DNA of 12,922 bases from an uncultured Alphaproteobacteria bacterium (GTDB taxonomy: Bacteria; Pseudomonadota; Alphaproteobacteria; Puniceispirillales; UBA1172): the NCBI GenBank assembly GCA_913056245.1, contig CAJXME010000010.1, positions 1-12,922 on the forward strand. Reading direction: 5' to 3'. Shown here in pieces: positions 1 to 7,488 of the stretch (position 1 is its first letter; the number at the start of each line of letters is the position of its first letter). Made by a program: the position numbers and the translations under genes. The notes below the pieces were generated by a model. The model was not told where the DNA came from, did no database searches, and worked only from the letters and a program-made list of their open reading frames with translations.

Positions 1-249
1 TATTACGGCGCGGATTGCCCCGTGGTTGTCGCCTATCGGGTGGGTTGGCCCGATCAGGAATTTCTTTATGGCACTCTAAGCGATATTCGCAGCAAGGTCA
101 TGAAAGCCAAGATCACGCGCACCGCCCTGATTTTTATTGGTCCGGCGCTATCGGAGGTGGGCGGTTTTCGCGACTCCGCGCTTTATGATAAAAATCACGT
201 TCATGTCTTGCGCACCAAACGCGGCAATCAAGACGAGCGCGAGGTTTAA
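1..249 (+). CDS. cobM: Precorrin-4 C11-methyltransferase, C-terminal fragment
   Basis: This is the last 82 codons of a gene that starts before the window; the reading frame is open from base 1 and stops at TAA 247-249. The family (CobM/CbiF) moves a methyl group from S-adenosylmethionine to C-11 of the corrin precursor in the cytoplasm. The visible part matches the family C-terminus: a CPVVVAYRVGWPDQ segment, a KITRTALIFIGPAL segment and the FRDSALYD motif followed by HVHVLR. The Rossmann-like N-terminal methyltransferase half is outside the window. It converges on cobB with only 10 bases between the stops and lies beside four other cobalamin genes, which supports the call. The sequence alone does not separate CobM (metal-free substrate) from CbiF (cobalt substrate). 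Confidence 0.88.
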   Translation, partial: YYGADCPVVVAYRVGWPDQEFLYGTLSDIRSKVMKAKITRTALIFIGPALSEVGGFRDSALYDKNHVHVLRTKRGNQDEREV

Positions 250-259
250 TTTCTTTTGC

Positions 260-1558
260 TTAAGACGCGGCGATGATATGGGCGTAAGACCCCGCGATGC
301 GGCCTTGAACCAAGCCGATATCCCCTAAGTCATTTCCATCTTTGTCGCGGGCGTTAAAGAGCGGCTGGCCTTTGGCGGATGTCGCCGTGGTGAAATGAAA
401 CTCATGGCCTTTCATCTGCTCCGGCCAAAACGGCAAAGCGGTATTGATTTGCGTCAAATGCCGATAGCCCAAGACTCGTTTGGGATGGGCAAAACTGGTT
501 TCAAGATCAAGCAAGCCAAGCATCGGCGCGGGTTGACCCTTAGCGTCGATGATGCTCTTTCCCAGCACCATATACCCCCCGCATTCGCCATAGATCGGGG
601 TGTTGCGCTCTGCTGCGTCCGCCATGGCCTTTCGGAAATTGCGGGCGGCGGTTAGCGCGTCGAGATGCAATTCGGGATAGCCGCCCGGCAGGAAAATGAA
701 ATCCGCCTCTGGATGCGGCGTTTCATCGGCGAGGGGGGAGAAAACCTGAACCTCTACCCCTTGGCGTTGCCAGCCTTGCAAGAGATGGGCGTAAGCAAAA
801 CCAAAGGCCGCGTCATAAGCCACCGCGACCCGTTGGCCGGGGGGCGGCAGGGCTTCTGTCGGATGAGGCGGCGGCGTCATGGGCTTGGCGGCGGCGGTGA
901 TACCGGCGAGGTCAAGGCCTTCGGCCATCATCTGACCGGCGATTTCTAAGAGGCGGTCCAATTCCCCTTGGGCGGCGAGATCGAAACTTTGAACCAGCCC
1001 CAAATGCCGTGAGGGCATATTGATATCATCTCGGTTGAAGAGCCGCCCCATGACGGGAATCCCAAGATCAGCGCAATGTTGAGCGATGAGATCACCATGG
1101 CGGGCGCTGCTCAAGCGGTTCAGGATCACCCCCGCAAGATCAATGCTGTCTTTTGCCAAGCGTTCTTTTAAGGCGGCGGCGAGCGCGCCCGTGGTTTCCG
1201 CTTGCCCCCGGCAATCCATCACCAAGATGAGAGGCAAATGAAGATGCTGGGCAAGGCTGACCGCTGATCCGGCCCCGCCATCGTAAAGCCCCATCACACC
1301 TTCGATCACCAGCAGATCGCCCGGTTGCGCCGCCGCCAGATGGGTTAGCATCGCGGGCGTCATGGCAAAACCATCGAGATTAACCGAGACTTGGCCAGAA
1401 GCCGCTTCGTGAAAGCCGGGGTCAATGTAATCGGGGCCAGTCTTGGCGGCAGAAACGGCGATGGATTGGTTTTTCAACGCCCGCAACAAGCCAAGGGTGG
1501 TGAGGGTTTTGCCGGTGGATGATGCCAGCCCCGTGATGATAACACCGGCTTTTGACAT
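260..1558 (-). CDS. cobB: Cobyrinic/hydrogenobyrinic acid a,c-diamide synthase
   Basis: 432 residues, usual length for CobB/CbiA. The enzyme uses ATP and glutamine to amidate the a and c carboxylates of the corrin ring. Visible features: an N-terminal P-loop-like GLASSTGKT at about residues 10-18, KTGPDYIDPGFH at 39-50, the IEGVMGLYDG segment at about 86-95, and a C-terminal glutamine amidotransferase domain with LPGGYPELH near 290, the nucleophile Cys326 in YGECGGYM and a histidine near 427 in SYAHI. I chose ATG 1558 over the TTG three bases upstream because the ATG overlaps the cobA stop by one base (TGATG) and an AGGA lies about 9 bases before it. Translational coupling to cobA is likely. 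A proline-rich linker (about 228-240) joins the two domains. CbiA and CobB are homologous, so the metal state of the substrate cannot be read from this gene. Confidence 0.93.
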   Translation of the reverse strand: MSKAGVIITGLASSTGKTLTTLGLLRALKNQSIAVSAAKTGPDYIDPGFHEAASGQVSVNLDGFAMTPAMLTHLAAAQPGDLLVIEGVMGLYDGGAGSAVSLAQHLHLPLILVMDCRGQAETTGALAAALKERLAKDSIDLAGVILNRLSSARHGDLIAQHCADLGIPVMGRLFNRDDINMPSRHLGLVQSFDLAAQGELDRLLEIAGQMMAEGLDLAGITAAAKPMTPPPHPTEALPPPGQRVAVAYDAAFGFAYAHLLQGWQRQGVEVQVFSPLADETPHPEADFIFLPGGYPELHLDALTAARNFRKAMADAAERNTPIYGECGGYMVLGKSIIDAKGQPAPMLGLLDLETSFAHPKRVLGYRHLTQINTALPFWPEQMKGHEFHFTTATSAKGQPLFNARDKDGNDLGDIGLVQGRIAGSYAHIIAAS

Positions 1559-2478
1559 CAAGCGCTGTCCTTGTTGTCGCCTCGTTTTAAGGGGTCAAGG
1601 TCGCGCGGCGCGATGCCGTTCATCTGCCCCATCCAATCGAGGCATTGCCGCATCAGCACCACATCGCCGACGCAAATGATGGCGGGCGGCTCAATCCCCT
1701 GATCCATCACATCATGGGGAGCATTGGCCAGCGTGGTTTCCAAGACGTCCATTTTCGACCAAGTGGCGTTGCTGACCACCGCCACGGGTTCAGACGGGTT
1801 GCGGCCCGCTTCGATTAAATTGGCGCAAATTTCTGGCAGGTGTTTGATCGCCATATACATGACGATGACTTGGCTGCCCTCGGCGATGCCCTTCCAATTA
1901 AGAGCGGTGGGGGCAGCGCCCGTGCGGTCATGCCCCGTCAGGAAAGTCACGGCTTGATTGACGTCGCGGTGTGTGACAGGAATACCCGCATAGGCCAAAC
2001 CGCCGATGCCCGCGGAAATCCCGGGGATGATTCGGATCGGCACGCCCGCTTGGATCAGCACTTGAGCTTCTTCACCGCCGCGGCCAAAGACAAAAGGGTC
2101 GCCCCCTTTGAGCCGAAGCACACGTTTGTTTTGCTGGGTTAATTCGATCAGGCGCAGGGTAATATCACGCTGTTTCGGGGAAGGCTTGCCGCCACGCTTG
2201 CCGGCGTATTCGATGCTGGCGTCAGGGTTCGCCCAATCCAGAATCCGAGGATCAATCAAGGCGTCGTAAACAATCACATCGGCTTGTTTCAGCGCGTTGA
2301 GCGTATGCAAAGTGATCAGCCCGGGATCACCAGGACCAGCGCCCGCCAGCCACACCCAACCCGGCTCAAATACAGGCCAACCTTGCGCATTTGATGCGGC
2401 GCCCGATGAAGCATTTGGCATGGGCGGCAACCCGTCATGCGCATCTGTTCGATGGTCTATTGGAGGCCGAGAGGTCAT
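1558..2478 (-). CDS. cobA: Uroporphyrinogen-III C-methyltransferase (SUMT)
   Basis: 306 residues from ATG 2478. SUMT methylates uroporphyrinogen III at C-2 and C-7 to give precorrin-2, the entry point to cobalamin and siroheme. Family motifs: GAGPGDPGLITL (about 46-57), YDALI (71-75), RLKGGDPFVFGRGGEE (122-137), IPGISAG (151-157), PVTHRD (167-172) and VMYM (206-209). There is no CysG-type dehydrogenase/chelatase domain, so this is a stand-alone SUMT. The frame stays open to a TTG at 2541, but those extra 21 codons look non-coding and lack a ribosome site, so I use the ATG at 2478; ATG 2421 (MPNASS) is an alternative. The first 35-40 residues are polar and outside the conserved domain. First gene of the minus-strand cobA-cobB pair; its TGA overlaps the cobB ATG by one base. 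Confidence 0.92.
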   Translation of the reverse strand: MTSRPPIDHRTDAHDGLPPMPNASSGAASNAQGWPVFEPGWVWLAGAGPGDPGLITLHTLNALKQADVIVYDALIDPRILDWANPDASIEYAGKRGGKPSPKQRDITLRLIELTQQNKRVLRLKGGDPFVFGRGGEEAQVLIQAGVPIRIIPGISAGIGGLAYAGIPVTHRDVNQAVTFLTGHDRTGAAPTALNWKGIAEGSQVIVMYMAIKHLPEICANLIEAGRNPSEPVAVVSNATWSKMDVLETTLANAPHDVMDQGIEPPAIICVGDVVLMRQCLDWMGQMNGIAPRDLDPLKRGDNKDSA

Positions 2479-2623
2479 AGCGAAAGATGAATTCCTGTTT
2501 TGCTTCTGATTAAACTGTTCAATAATACCATGACTTCGCAAAGAATAGTCTTTATTTCATCCCTTGAGAGAAAGCGATCCGATCTTGGCGAGGATGATGA
2601 AAAAATATTGCTGATGGAACCCT
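2479..2623. promoter_or_regulatory. Divergent cobA/cbiD control region
   Basis: This 145-base A+T-rich gap separates cobA (minus) from cbiD (plus), so promoters for both units should lie here. On the minus strand a TATTAT (2528-2523) could serve as a -10 element for cobA, but I see no good -35 at 16-18 bases. On the plus strand TTGGCG at about 2585 followed by TATTGC is a poor match. The space is too short for a full cobalamin riboswitch plus two promoters, and I see no B12-box-like sequence. Its role is inferred from the gene layout only. Confidence 0.4.
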
Positions 2624-3703
2624 ATGGTTAAAACACTCACATCGTCATTGCGCTTTGGATGGACAACGGGGACTTGCGCCACCGCCGCCACCTATGGAGC
2701 ATACATGGCTTTGGTCACGGGGGATTTTCCACAAACCGTCACCATTGATACGCCAAGCGGCAAATCAGCGAAATTAACCCTGTCTTTCACCGCGATAGAG
2801 GGTCAATCGGCCAGCGCAGGGGTGATCAAAGACGCGGGCGATGACCCTGACGTCACCCATGGCGCTGAGATTCGCGCGACGGTTGAGCGCGGGGTTGAGG
2901 GAAGCGGCGTTGTCTTCCAAGGGGGGGAAGGCGTTGGATTGGTGACCAAGCCCGGCCTGCCCATCGATGTGGGGGAGCCGGCGATCAACCCTGTGCCGCG
3001 GCAAATGATGCGCGATTGCATCGCCAATCTAGCAGCGGAAACCGGCGGCCCTCACGATGTGGTGATTCGGATTTCAGTGCCGACAGGTCAGGCTTTGGCG
3101 GAAAAGACTTGGAATCCAAGATTAGGCATTGAAGGCGGAATTTCGATCCTTGGCACGACAGGCGTGGTGCGCCCGTTTTCCTGTTCGGCGTGGATTGCGT
3201 CGATTCATCGCGGAATTGATGTTGCCCGCGCCAATGGCCTTGATCATGTGGCGGGATCAACGGGGGCAACTTCGGAACAAGCCTTTCAAGCGCGCTATAA
3301 TTTGCCGCCGATCGCGCTTCTCGATATGGGGGATTTCATCGGCGGCTTGCTCAAATATCTGCGGCGGAATCCGGTGAAGCGAATGACCATCGCGGGCGGC
3401 TTTGCCAAGATGGTGAAATTGGCGCAAGGCCATGGCGATTTGCATTCCGCGCGCAGCCAGATTGACTTTGCGGCGCTAGCGGAACTGGCGCAGATGGCGG
3501 GGATGAACCCTGATGACGTGATGACGGCCAATTCCGCGCTTGATGTTCTGCAAAAAGCCAATCCTCAGCAAGCCGAAGGGTTGAGCCAATTGGTGGCGGA
3601 ACGCGCGTTGACGCAAGCGCGGTTGATCCTGCGCCAAGAGGCGGTTCAACTTGATCTCATGATTGTCAGCCGCGATGGCCAGATTTTGGCGGAGGCGTTT
3701 TGA
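2624..3703 (+). CDS. cbiD: Cobalt-precorrin-5B C1-methyltransferase
   Basis: 359 residues, normal for CbiD. The enzyme methylates C-1 of the contracted corrin ring with S-adenosylmethionine, the step that CobF carries out in the classical aerobic route. Recognised from the N-terminal RFGWTTGTCATAA (about 10-22), the KDAGDDPDVTHGAEI segment (about 70-84), the GGISILGTTGVVRP block (about 171-184), the GSTGATSE segment and the GDFIGGLLKYLRR followed by IAGGFAKMVKLAQGH region near 237-271. The start ATG has only a weak upstream GGAA. First gene of a plus-strand pair with cobK, whose ATG overlaps the stop of this gene. CbiD beside cobM/cobB/cobK homologues fits an alphaproteobacterium that lacks CobF; whether cobalt goes in early or late cannot be decided here. 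Confidence 0.92.
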   Translation: MVKTLTSSLRFGWTTGTCATAATYGAYMALVTGDFPQTVTIDTPSGKSAKLTLSFTAIEGQSASAGVIKDAGDDPDVTHGAEIRATVERGVEGSGVVFQGGEGVGLVTKPGLPIDVGEPAINPVPRQMMRDCIANLAAETGGPHDVVIRISVPTGQALAEKTWNPRLGIEGGISILGTTGVVRPFSCSAWIASIHRGIDVARANGLDHVAGSTGATSEQAFQARYNLPPIALLDMGDFIGGLLKYLRRNPVKRMTIAGGFAKMVKLAQGHGDLHSARSQIDFAALAELAQMAGMNPDDVMTANSALDVLQKANPQQAEGLSQLVAERALTQARLILRQEAVQLDLMIVSRDGQILAEAF

Positions 3704-4440
3704 TGTCGTCTCCATCGCCCCATCATCAAATCTTATTGCTTGGCGGCACGGCAGAAGCGCGAAAGATTGCCGAAGCATTGGCGGCTCGCGACGATGTCTC
3801 CGCGGTCTTGTCCTTGGCGGGTGTTTTGAGTCAGCCGCCGAAATTGGCCTTGCCGCTTCGGATTGGCGGCTTTGGCGGCATCGCTGGCTTGGTTCAATAC
3901 ATCCAAGATCATGGCATCACGACGGTGATCGATGCCACGCATCCCTATGCCGCGCAAATGTCAGCGCATGCGGTGGCGGCTTGTGATCAAACAGGGGCAC
4001 GGCGGCTGACGCTTTGGCGTTCGCCGTGGCAATCCGAAGCGCGTGATGATTGGACGGAATTTGACGATTGGCCATCATTGATCGCGGCGATACCAGCAGG
4101 AGCGCGGGTGTTTCTCGCCGCCGGACAGGATGGCATGAGCGCCCTGCCGCCCCATTCTGATTTCACGGTGATTGCCCGGGCGCTGGCGCGTCCCAACGAT
4201 TTGCCAGCGATGGTGACGCTGATCAAAGCCTTGCCGGGGAAAACCCCGCAAGAAGAAGCGGATTTATTCGCGCGCCATGGGATCAGCCATTTGATCTGCA
4301 AGAATTCCGGCGGGGAATCGAGCCGCGCCAAATTGCGCGCGGCGCGGGATTTGAACATGCCGGTGTTGATGATCAAACGCCCGCCACCGCCGCCACCGCC
4401 TTGTTACGAGACGCCAGAATTGCTGTTGGCCGCGCTCTGA
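3703..4440 (+). CDS. cobK: Precorrin-6A (cobalt-precorrin-6A) reductase
   Basis: 245 residues, the usual size for CobK/CbiJ. The enzyme uses NADPH to reduce the macrocycle of precorrin-6A to precorrin-6B. Seen in the sequence: N-terminal ILLLGGTAEARKIAEAL dinucleotide-binding start (about 8-25), VIDATHPYAAQMSAHA near 77-92 and the C-terminal CKNSGGESSRAKL (about 210-222) typical of the family. ATG 3703 overlaps the cbiD TGA by one base, and a strong GGAGG at 3691-3695 sits seven bases before it, so I prefer it to the TTG three bases upstream. A run of seven prolines (about 228-234), coded by CCG/CCA repeats, lies after the conserved core. The stop abuts the stop of the convergent aminotransferase with no bases between. 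It could be named cbiJ if the pathway is anaerobic. Confidence 0.9.
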   Translation: MSSPSPHHQILLLGGTAEARKIAEALAARDDVSAVLSLAGVLSQPPKLALPLRIGGFGGIAGLVQYIQDHGITTVIDATHPYAAQMSAHAVAACDQTGARRLTLWRSPWQSEARDDWTEFDDWPSLIAAIPAGARVFLAAGQDGMSALPPHSDFTVIARALARPNDLPAMVTLIKALPGKTPQEEADLFARHGISHLICKNSGGESSRAKLRAARDLNMPVLMIKRPPPPPPPCYETPELLLAAL

Positions 4441-5640
4441 TTAAGGGCGGGTGATCGCGGCGACGGCCTCCGTCATTTGCGAAAGCGCTTGATGCAAATC
4501 ATCGGTGGAAGACGCGTAGGAAATGCGGAAATGCCCATCGGCGGCAAAGCCGGTGCCCGGGATAATCGTGACATTCGCTGTGGTCAAAATATATTGGCAA
4601 AAATCGCGATCCGTGGCCAATACCGTGCCATCAGGGGTCGTGCCGCCGCGCAGGTCTTGCCAAGATGAAAACGTGTAAAACGCGCCTTCGGGCTTCGGCG
4701 TCATGATCCCATCCATGGCGTTGAGATAGCCCAGAACAAGATCGCGGCGGGTTTGAAAGGATTGCCGCCGGTCTTCCAGCAAATCTTGAGGGCCGGTCAA
4801 GGCGGCGATGGCGGCGGCTTGGGCGATGGTGCAGGTGCCGGACGTGCCTTGCGCTTGCACCTTTAGCATCGCGCTGATCAGGGCTTTGGGGCCGATGCCA
4901 AAGCCAATGCGCCAGCCCGTCATGGCATAAGCTTTCGAAACGCCATTGGTGATCAGCATTCGATCACGGTGATGAGCCAAGACATCCCATGCCGAGGCAA
5001 AGGCGATCCCATAGGTCAGGTGTTGGTAAATCTCATCGCTCATCAGCCAGCAATTGGGGAAATCATCAAGCACTTCGCCAATCTCGCTGAGTTTTTCAGC
5101 GGGCATCACCGCGCCAGATGGATTGCTAGGGGAATTGATCAAAAGCCATTTTGTTTTGGGCGTCATGGCGTCGCGCAAGGTTTGAATATTGACTTGAAAG
5201 CCATCTGCCGCTTGGGTTGGGACAATCACCACTTTAGCGCCGCAAAGGCGAATCATATCGGCGTAACTCGTCCAGAACGGCGCTGGCACCACCACTTCGT
5301 CACCGGGGTTGAGCGTCGCCATCAAGGCGTTGAAGATGGTGTATTTTGACCCCGATGACACCAGCACATGATCAGGCGTTGCGCTATCATAAAGACCCGC
5401 CACCGCCGCGCGCAATTCAGGCTTTCCTGCGATGGGCGGATATTGCGTGTCATGCTCGAGGATCGCTTTGATGGCGGCGTCATTGACGTGATCAGGGGTG
5501 TGGAAATCAGGCTCACCAATGCCCAAACTGATCACCTGATGACCTTCAGCGCGGCGCGCTCGCGCAGCTTCAGACATGATCACAATATCAGAAATGGCAA
5601 CATCGCTGATGCGGTCAGCGGCTTGGAATGAAATAGACAT
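4441..5640 (-). CDS. Pyridoxal-phosphate aminotransferase (aspartate aminotransferase class I)
   Basis: 399 residues from ATG 5640. Fold-type I aminotransferase; members of this subgroup move the amino group between aspartate (often also aromatic amino acids) and 2-oxoglutarate. Landmarks: SLGIGEPDFHTP (38-49), YPPIAGKPELR (67-77), SSGSKY (95-100), NSPSNPSG (169-176), SDEIYQH (201-207), the PLP-binding Lys236 in TNGVSKAYAMTGWR, and FRISYA near the C-terminus with the arginine expected to hold the substrate carboxylate. The frame is open 61 codons further upstream, but ATG 5640 has a GAGGG five to eight bases before it and begins where the family begins. A TATTAT at 5660-5655 could be the -10 element. 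Substrate preference cannot be fixed by reading; aspC/aatA is the likeliest name. Nothing ties it to its cobalamin neighbour, with which it is convergent. Confidence 0.88.
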   Translation of the reverse strand: MSISFQAADRISDVAISDIVIMSEAARARRAEGHQVISLGIGEPDFHTPDHVNDAAIKAILEHDTQYPPIAGKPELRAAVAGLYDSATPDHVLVSSGSKYTIFNALMATLNPGDEVVVPAPFWTSYADMIRLCGAKVVIVPTQAADGFQVNIQTLRDAMTPKTKWLLINSPSNPSGAVMPAEKLSEIGEVLDDFPNCWLMSDEIYQHLTYGIAFASAWDVLAHHRDRMLITNGVSKAYAMTGWRIGFGIGPKALISAMLKVQAQGTSGTCTIAQAAAIAALTGPQDLLEDRRQSFQTRRDLVLGYLNAMDGIMTPKPEGAFYTFSSWQDLRGGTTPDGTVLATDRDFCQYILTTANVTIIPGTGFAADGHFRISYASSTDDLHQALSQMTEAVAAITRP

Positions 5641-5791
5641 GACACCCTCAATCGATAATAGCGTATTTGACCGAAATTCATTCTTCGGCGCAAGATTATC
5701 TTGCAAACCAAATGCGGTTGCTTGTGATGAACCTGCTGGATAAACCTTTTTTAATGGAATAGGATACATCATCATTTTGGAGAATCGATAT

Positions 5792-6235
5792 ATGCGATAT
5801 CTACACACCATGGTTCGCGTCACCGATGTTGAGGCTTCGCTTCATTTCTGGTGCGATTTGATGGGGCTTGAAGAAGTCGAGCGCAAAGAAAGCCAAGAAG
5901 GGAAATTCACCTTGATCTTTTTGGCCGCCCCTGAAGACCGTGACGCCTTCATGCAAGGCCGCGCCCCGGCTTTGGAATTGACCTATAATTGGGATTCCGA
6001 TGAGGTCTATACCGGCGGGCGTAATTTCGGCCATCTCGCTTATGAAGTCGATGATATTTACGCGACCTGCCAATATTTGCAGGATCATGGCGTGGTGATC
6101 AATCGCCCGCCTCGCGATGGCCGCATGGCGTTTGTGCGTTCGCCCGATGGAATTTCAATCGAGTTGCTGCAAAAAGGCGGCGCTCAAGAGTTGAAAGAAC
6201 CTTGGGCATCCATGGGCAATACCGGCGAGTGGTAA
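5792..6235 (+). CDS. gloA: Lactoylglutathione lyase (glyoxalase I)
   Basis: 147 residues. Glyoxalase I isomerises the hemithioacetal of methylglyoxal and glutathione to S-lactoylglutathione, a cytoplasmic detoxification step. The four metal ligands are in family positions: His5 (YLHTMVRV), Glu62 (LELTYNW), His81 (GHLAYEVDD) and Glu124 (ISIELLQ). The short length and the lack of the extra loop insertions of the zinc-type enzyme suggest the nickel/cobalt-activated bacterial class, as in E. coli GloA. ATG 5792 has a GGAG nine bases before it; an upstream in-frame TTG at 5777 overlaps that ribosome site and is rejected. It is transcribed away from the aminotransferase; the shared 151-base gap 5641-5791 must hold both promoters. 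An MFS gene follows 56 bases downstream on the same strand. Confidence 0.93.
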   Translation: MRYLHTMVRVTDVEASLHFWCDLMGLEEVERKESQEGKFTLIFLAAPEDRDAFMQGRAPALELTYNWDSDEVYTGGRNFGHLAYEVDDIYATCQYLQDHGVVINRPPRDGRMAFVRSPDGISIELLQKGGAQELKEPWASMGNTGEW

Positions 6236-6259
6236 TACCGCTTCTCTAAAGAAAAATAT

Positions 6260-6276
6260 GCTGTGCGGGTCACAGC
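6260..6276 (+). repeat. Small perfect stem-loop in the leader of the MFS gene
   Basis: GCTGTG (6260-6265) and CACAGC (6271-6276) form a six-base-pair hairpin around the loop CGGGT, 15 bases before the MFS start codon. No U-tract follows, so it is not a terminator. It could modulate ribosome access or be chance. Confidence 0.35.
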
Positions 6277-6291
6277 GGCTGAAAGAATACC

Positions 6292-7488
6292 ATGTTGAAT
6301 TTTCTCGCATCGATTCCCCGCAATGTCTGGCTGTTGGTCATGGCACAGGGGCTTGGCATGACCACCCTCAATGTCAATATTATCGTTGTGGGGTTGGCGG
6401 GGCTGAGCATCGCGCCTGAACCTTGGCTCGCCACTTTGCCTTTGTCGATCCAGTTTATATCCTCGATGATGACCACCTTGCCCGCCTCGCTGGCCATGGG
6501 GCGTTTTGGCCGCCGGCCGGTGTTTATTTTTGGGATCATTATGACGACGCTTGGCATGTTGGGCCAAGGCTTTGCCGTGATCCATGGCGAGTTTCTGCTC
6601 TTTGTCGCGTCATCCTTCTTGGTAGGGGTGTCCCATGGCATCGGCCAATTTTACCGCTACGCCGCCGCCGATAATGTCGGCGATGATCAAAAATCCGTGG
6701 TGGTTTCTTTGGTTCTAGCGGGTGGGTTGATGGCGGCTTTCCTTGGCAGCACCATCGCGACAAAAACCCTCCATCTTGTGCCAGATGTGATTTATGCGGG
6801 GTGTTTCTTTGCCGCCGCCGGGCTTCAGGTCTTGACCCTATCGGTGGTCAGCCAAATCAACATTCCAAAGCCGGAAATCCTGCCGATCAAAGGCCGTCCG
6901 CTGTCGGTCTTTTTCAAAACGCCGCGGTTCATCGCGGGCATGATCGCGGCGGCTTTTGGGTATTCCGTCATGACTTTCCTGATGACCGCCGCCCCCCTTC
7001 AGATCGTCAGCGTCAGCAAATTAAGCGATGCCGCCAACGCCATCGTCATTCAATGGCATGTCGTGGCGATGTTTGCGCCAGCCTTTTTCACGGGCAGTTT
7101 AATCAAGCGTTTTGGCGTTGAAAAAGTCATGGCGACAGGGTTGCTGATTTACGCGATTGCCATTGGCGTGTCGCTCACGGGAACAAGTTTTTGGCATTAC
7201 TTCATGGTGTTGCTCTTGATCGGCGGCGGCTGGAATACGCTTTATGTGGGCGGCTCATCGATCATCGCTAGCATCGCGACACCGCAGGAACGCCCGAAAG
7301 TTCAAGGCATTACCGATTTCGTGATCACCCTCTCCATGGCGGTGGCTTCGCTTTCGGCGGGCGCGCTCCATTACCTTTTGGGATGGCAAGCGATGACGAA
7401 ACTCGCGCTCATCCCCATGGCGATTATTGCGCTGGTGATCATTTTGATGGTGATGGCAGAACGCCGGCCACAAGCCACGGCGGAATAA
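6292..7488 (+). CDS. Major facilitator superfamily transporter, substrate unknown
   Basis: 398 residues, strongly hydrophobic, with about twelve predicted membrane helices in two halves, as is normal for the family. The cytoplasmic loop signature GRFGRRPVF (about 70-78) follows the second helix, and a weaker copy, GSLIKRFGVEKV, marks the second half. The protein should sit in the inner membrane and move a small solute by a proton-coupled or facilitated mechanism. I do not recognise a subfamily, so no substrate is proposed; several multidrug and metabolite carriers look like this. The start ATG has only a weak GAAAG before it. It follows gloA by 56 bases and may share its transcript. Its TAA abuts the stop of moaA on the opposite strand with no gap. 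Confidence 0.85.
   Translation: MLNFLASIPRNVWLLVMAQGLGMTTLNVNIIVVGLAGLSIAPEPWLATLPLSIQFISSMMTTLPASLAMGRFGRRPVFIFGIIMTTLGMLGQGFAVIHGEFLLFVASSFLVGVSHGIGQFYRYAAADNVGDDQKSVVVSLVLAGGLMAAFLGSTIATKTLHLVPDVIYAGCFFAAAGLQVLTLSVVSQINIPKPEILPIKGRPLSVFFKTPRFIAGMIAAAFGYSVMTFLMTAAPLQIVSVSKLSDAANAIVIQWHVVAMFAPAFFTGSLIKRFGVEKVMATGLLIYAIAIGVSLTGTSFWHYFMVLLLIGGGWNTLYVGGSSIIASIATPQERPKVQGITDFVITLSMAVASLSAGALHYLLGWQAMTKLALIPMAIIALVIILMVMAERRPQATAE

Noticed and set aside
2479..2541. TTG start for cobA at 2541
   Set aside because: There is no ribosome site, and the 21 added residues are polar and unlike the family.
2479..2623. Cobalamin riboswitch in the divergent cobA/cbiD gap
   Set aside because: The gap is only 145 bases, shorter than a typical full element, and I see no B12-box-like core on either strand.
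4969..5349. A 126-codon frame antisense to the aminotransferase, and similar long antisense frames in other genes
   Set aside because: They mirror the codon pattern of the well-supported gene on the other strand and show no recognisable domain.
5641..5823. A 61-residue N-terminal extension of the aminotransferase
   Set aside because: The open frame continues, but the extra sequence is unlike the family, crosses the gloA start region, and ATG 5640 has a good ribosome site at the usual family start.
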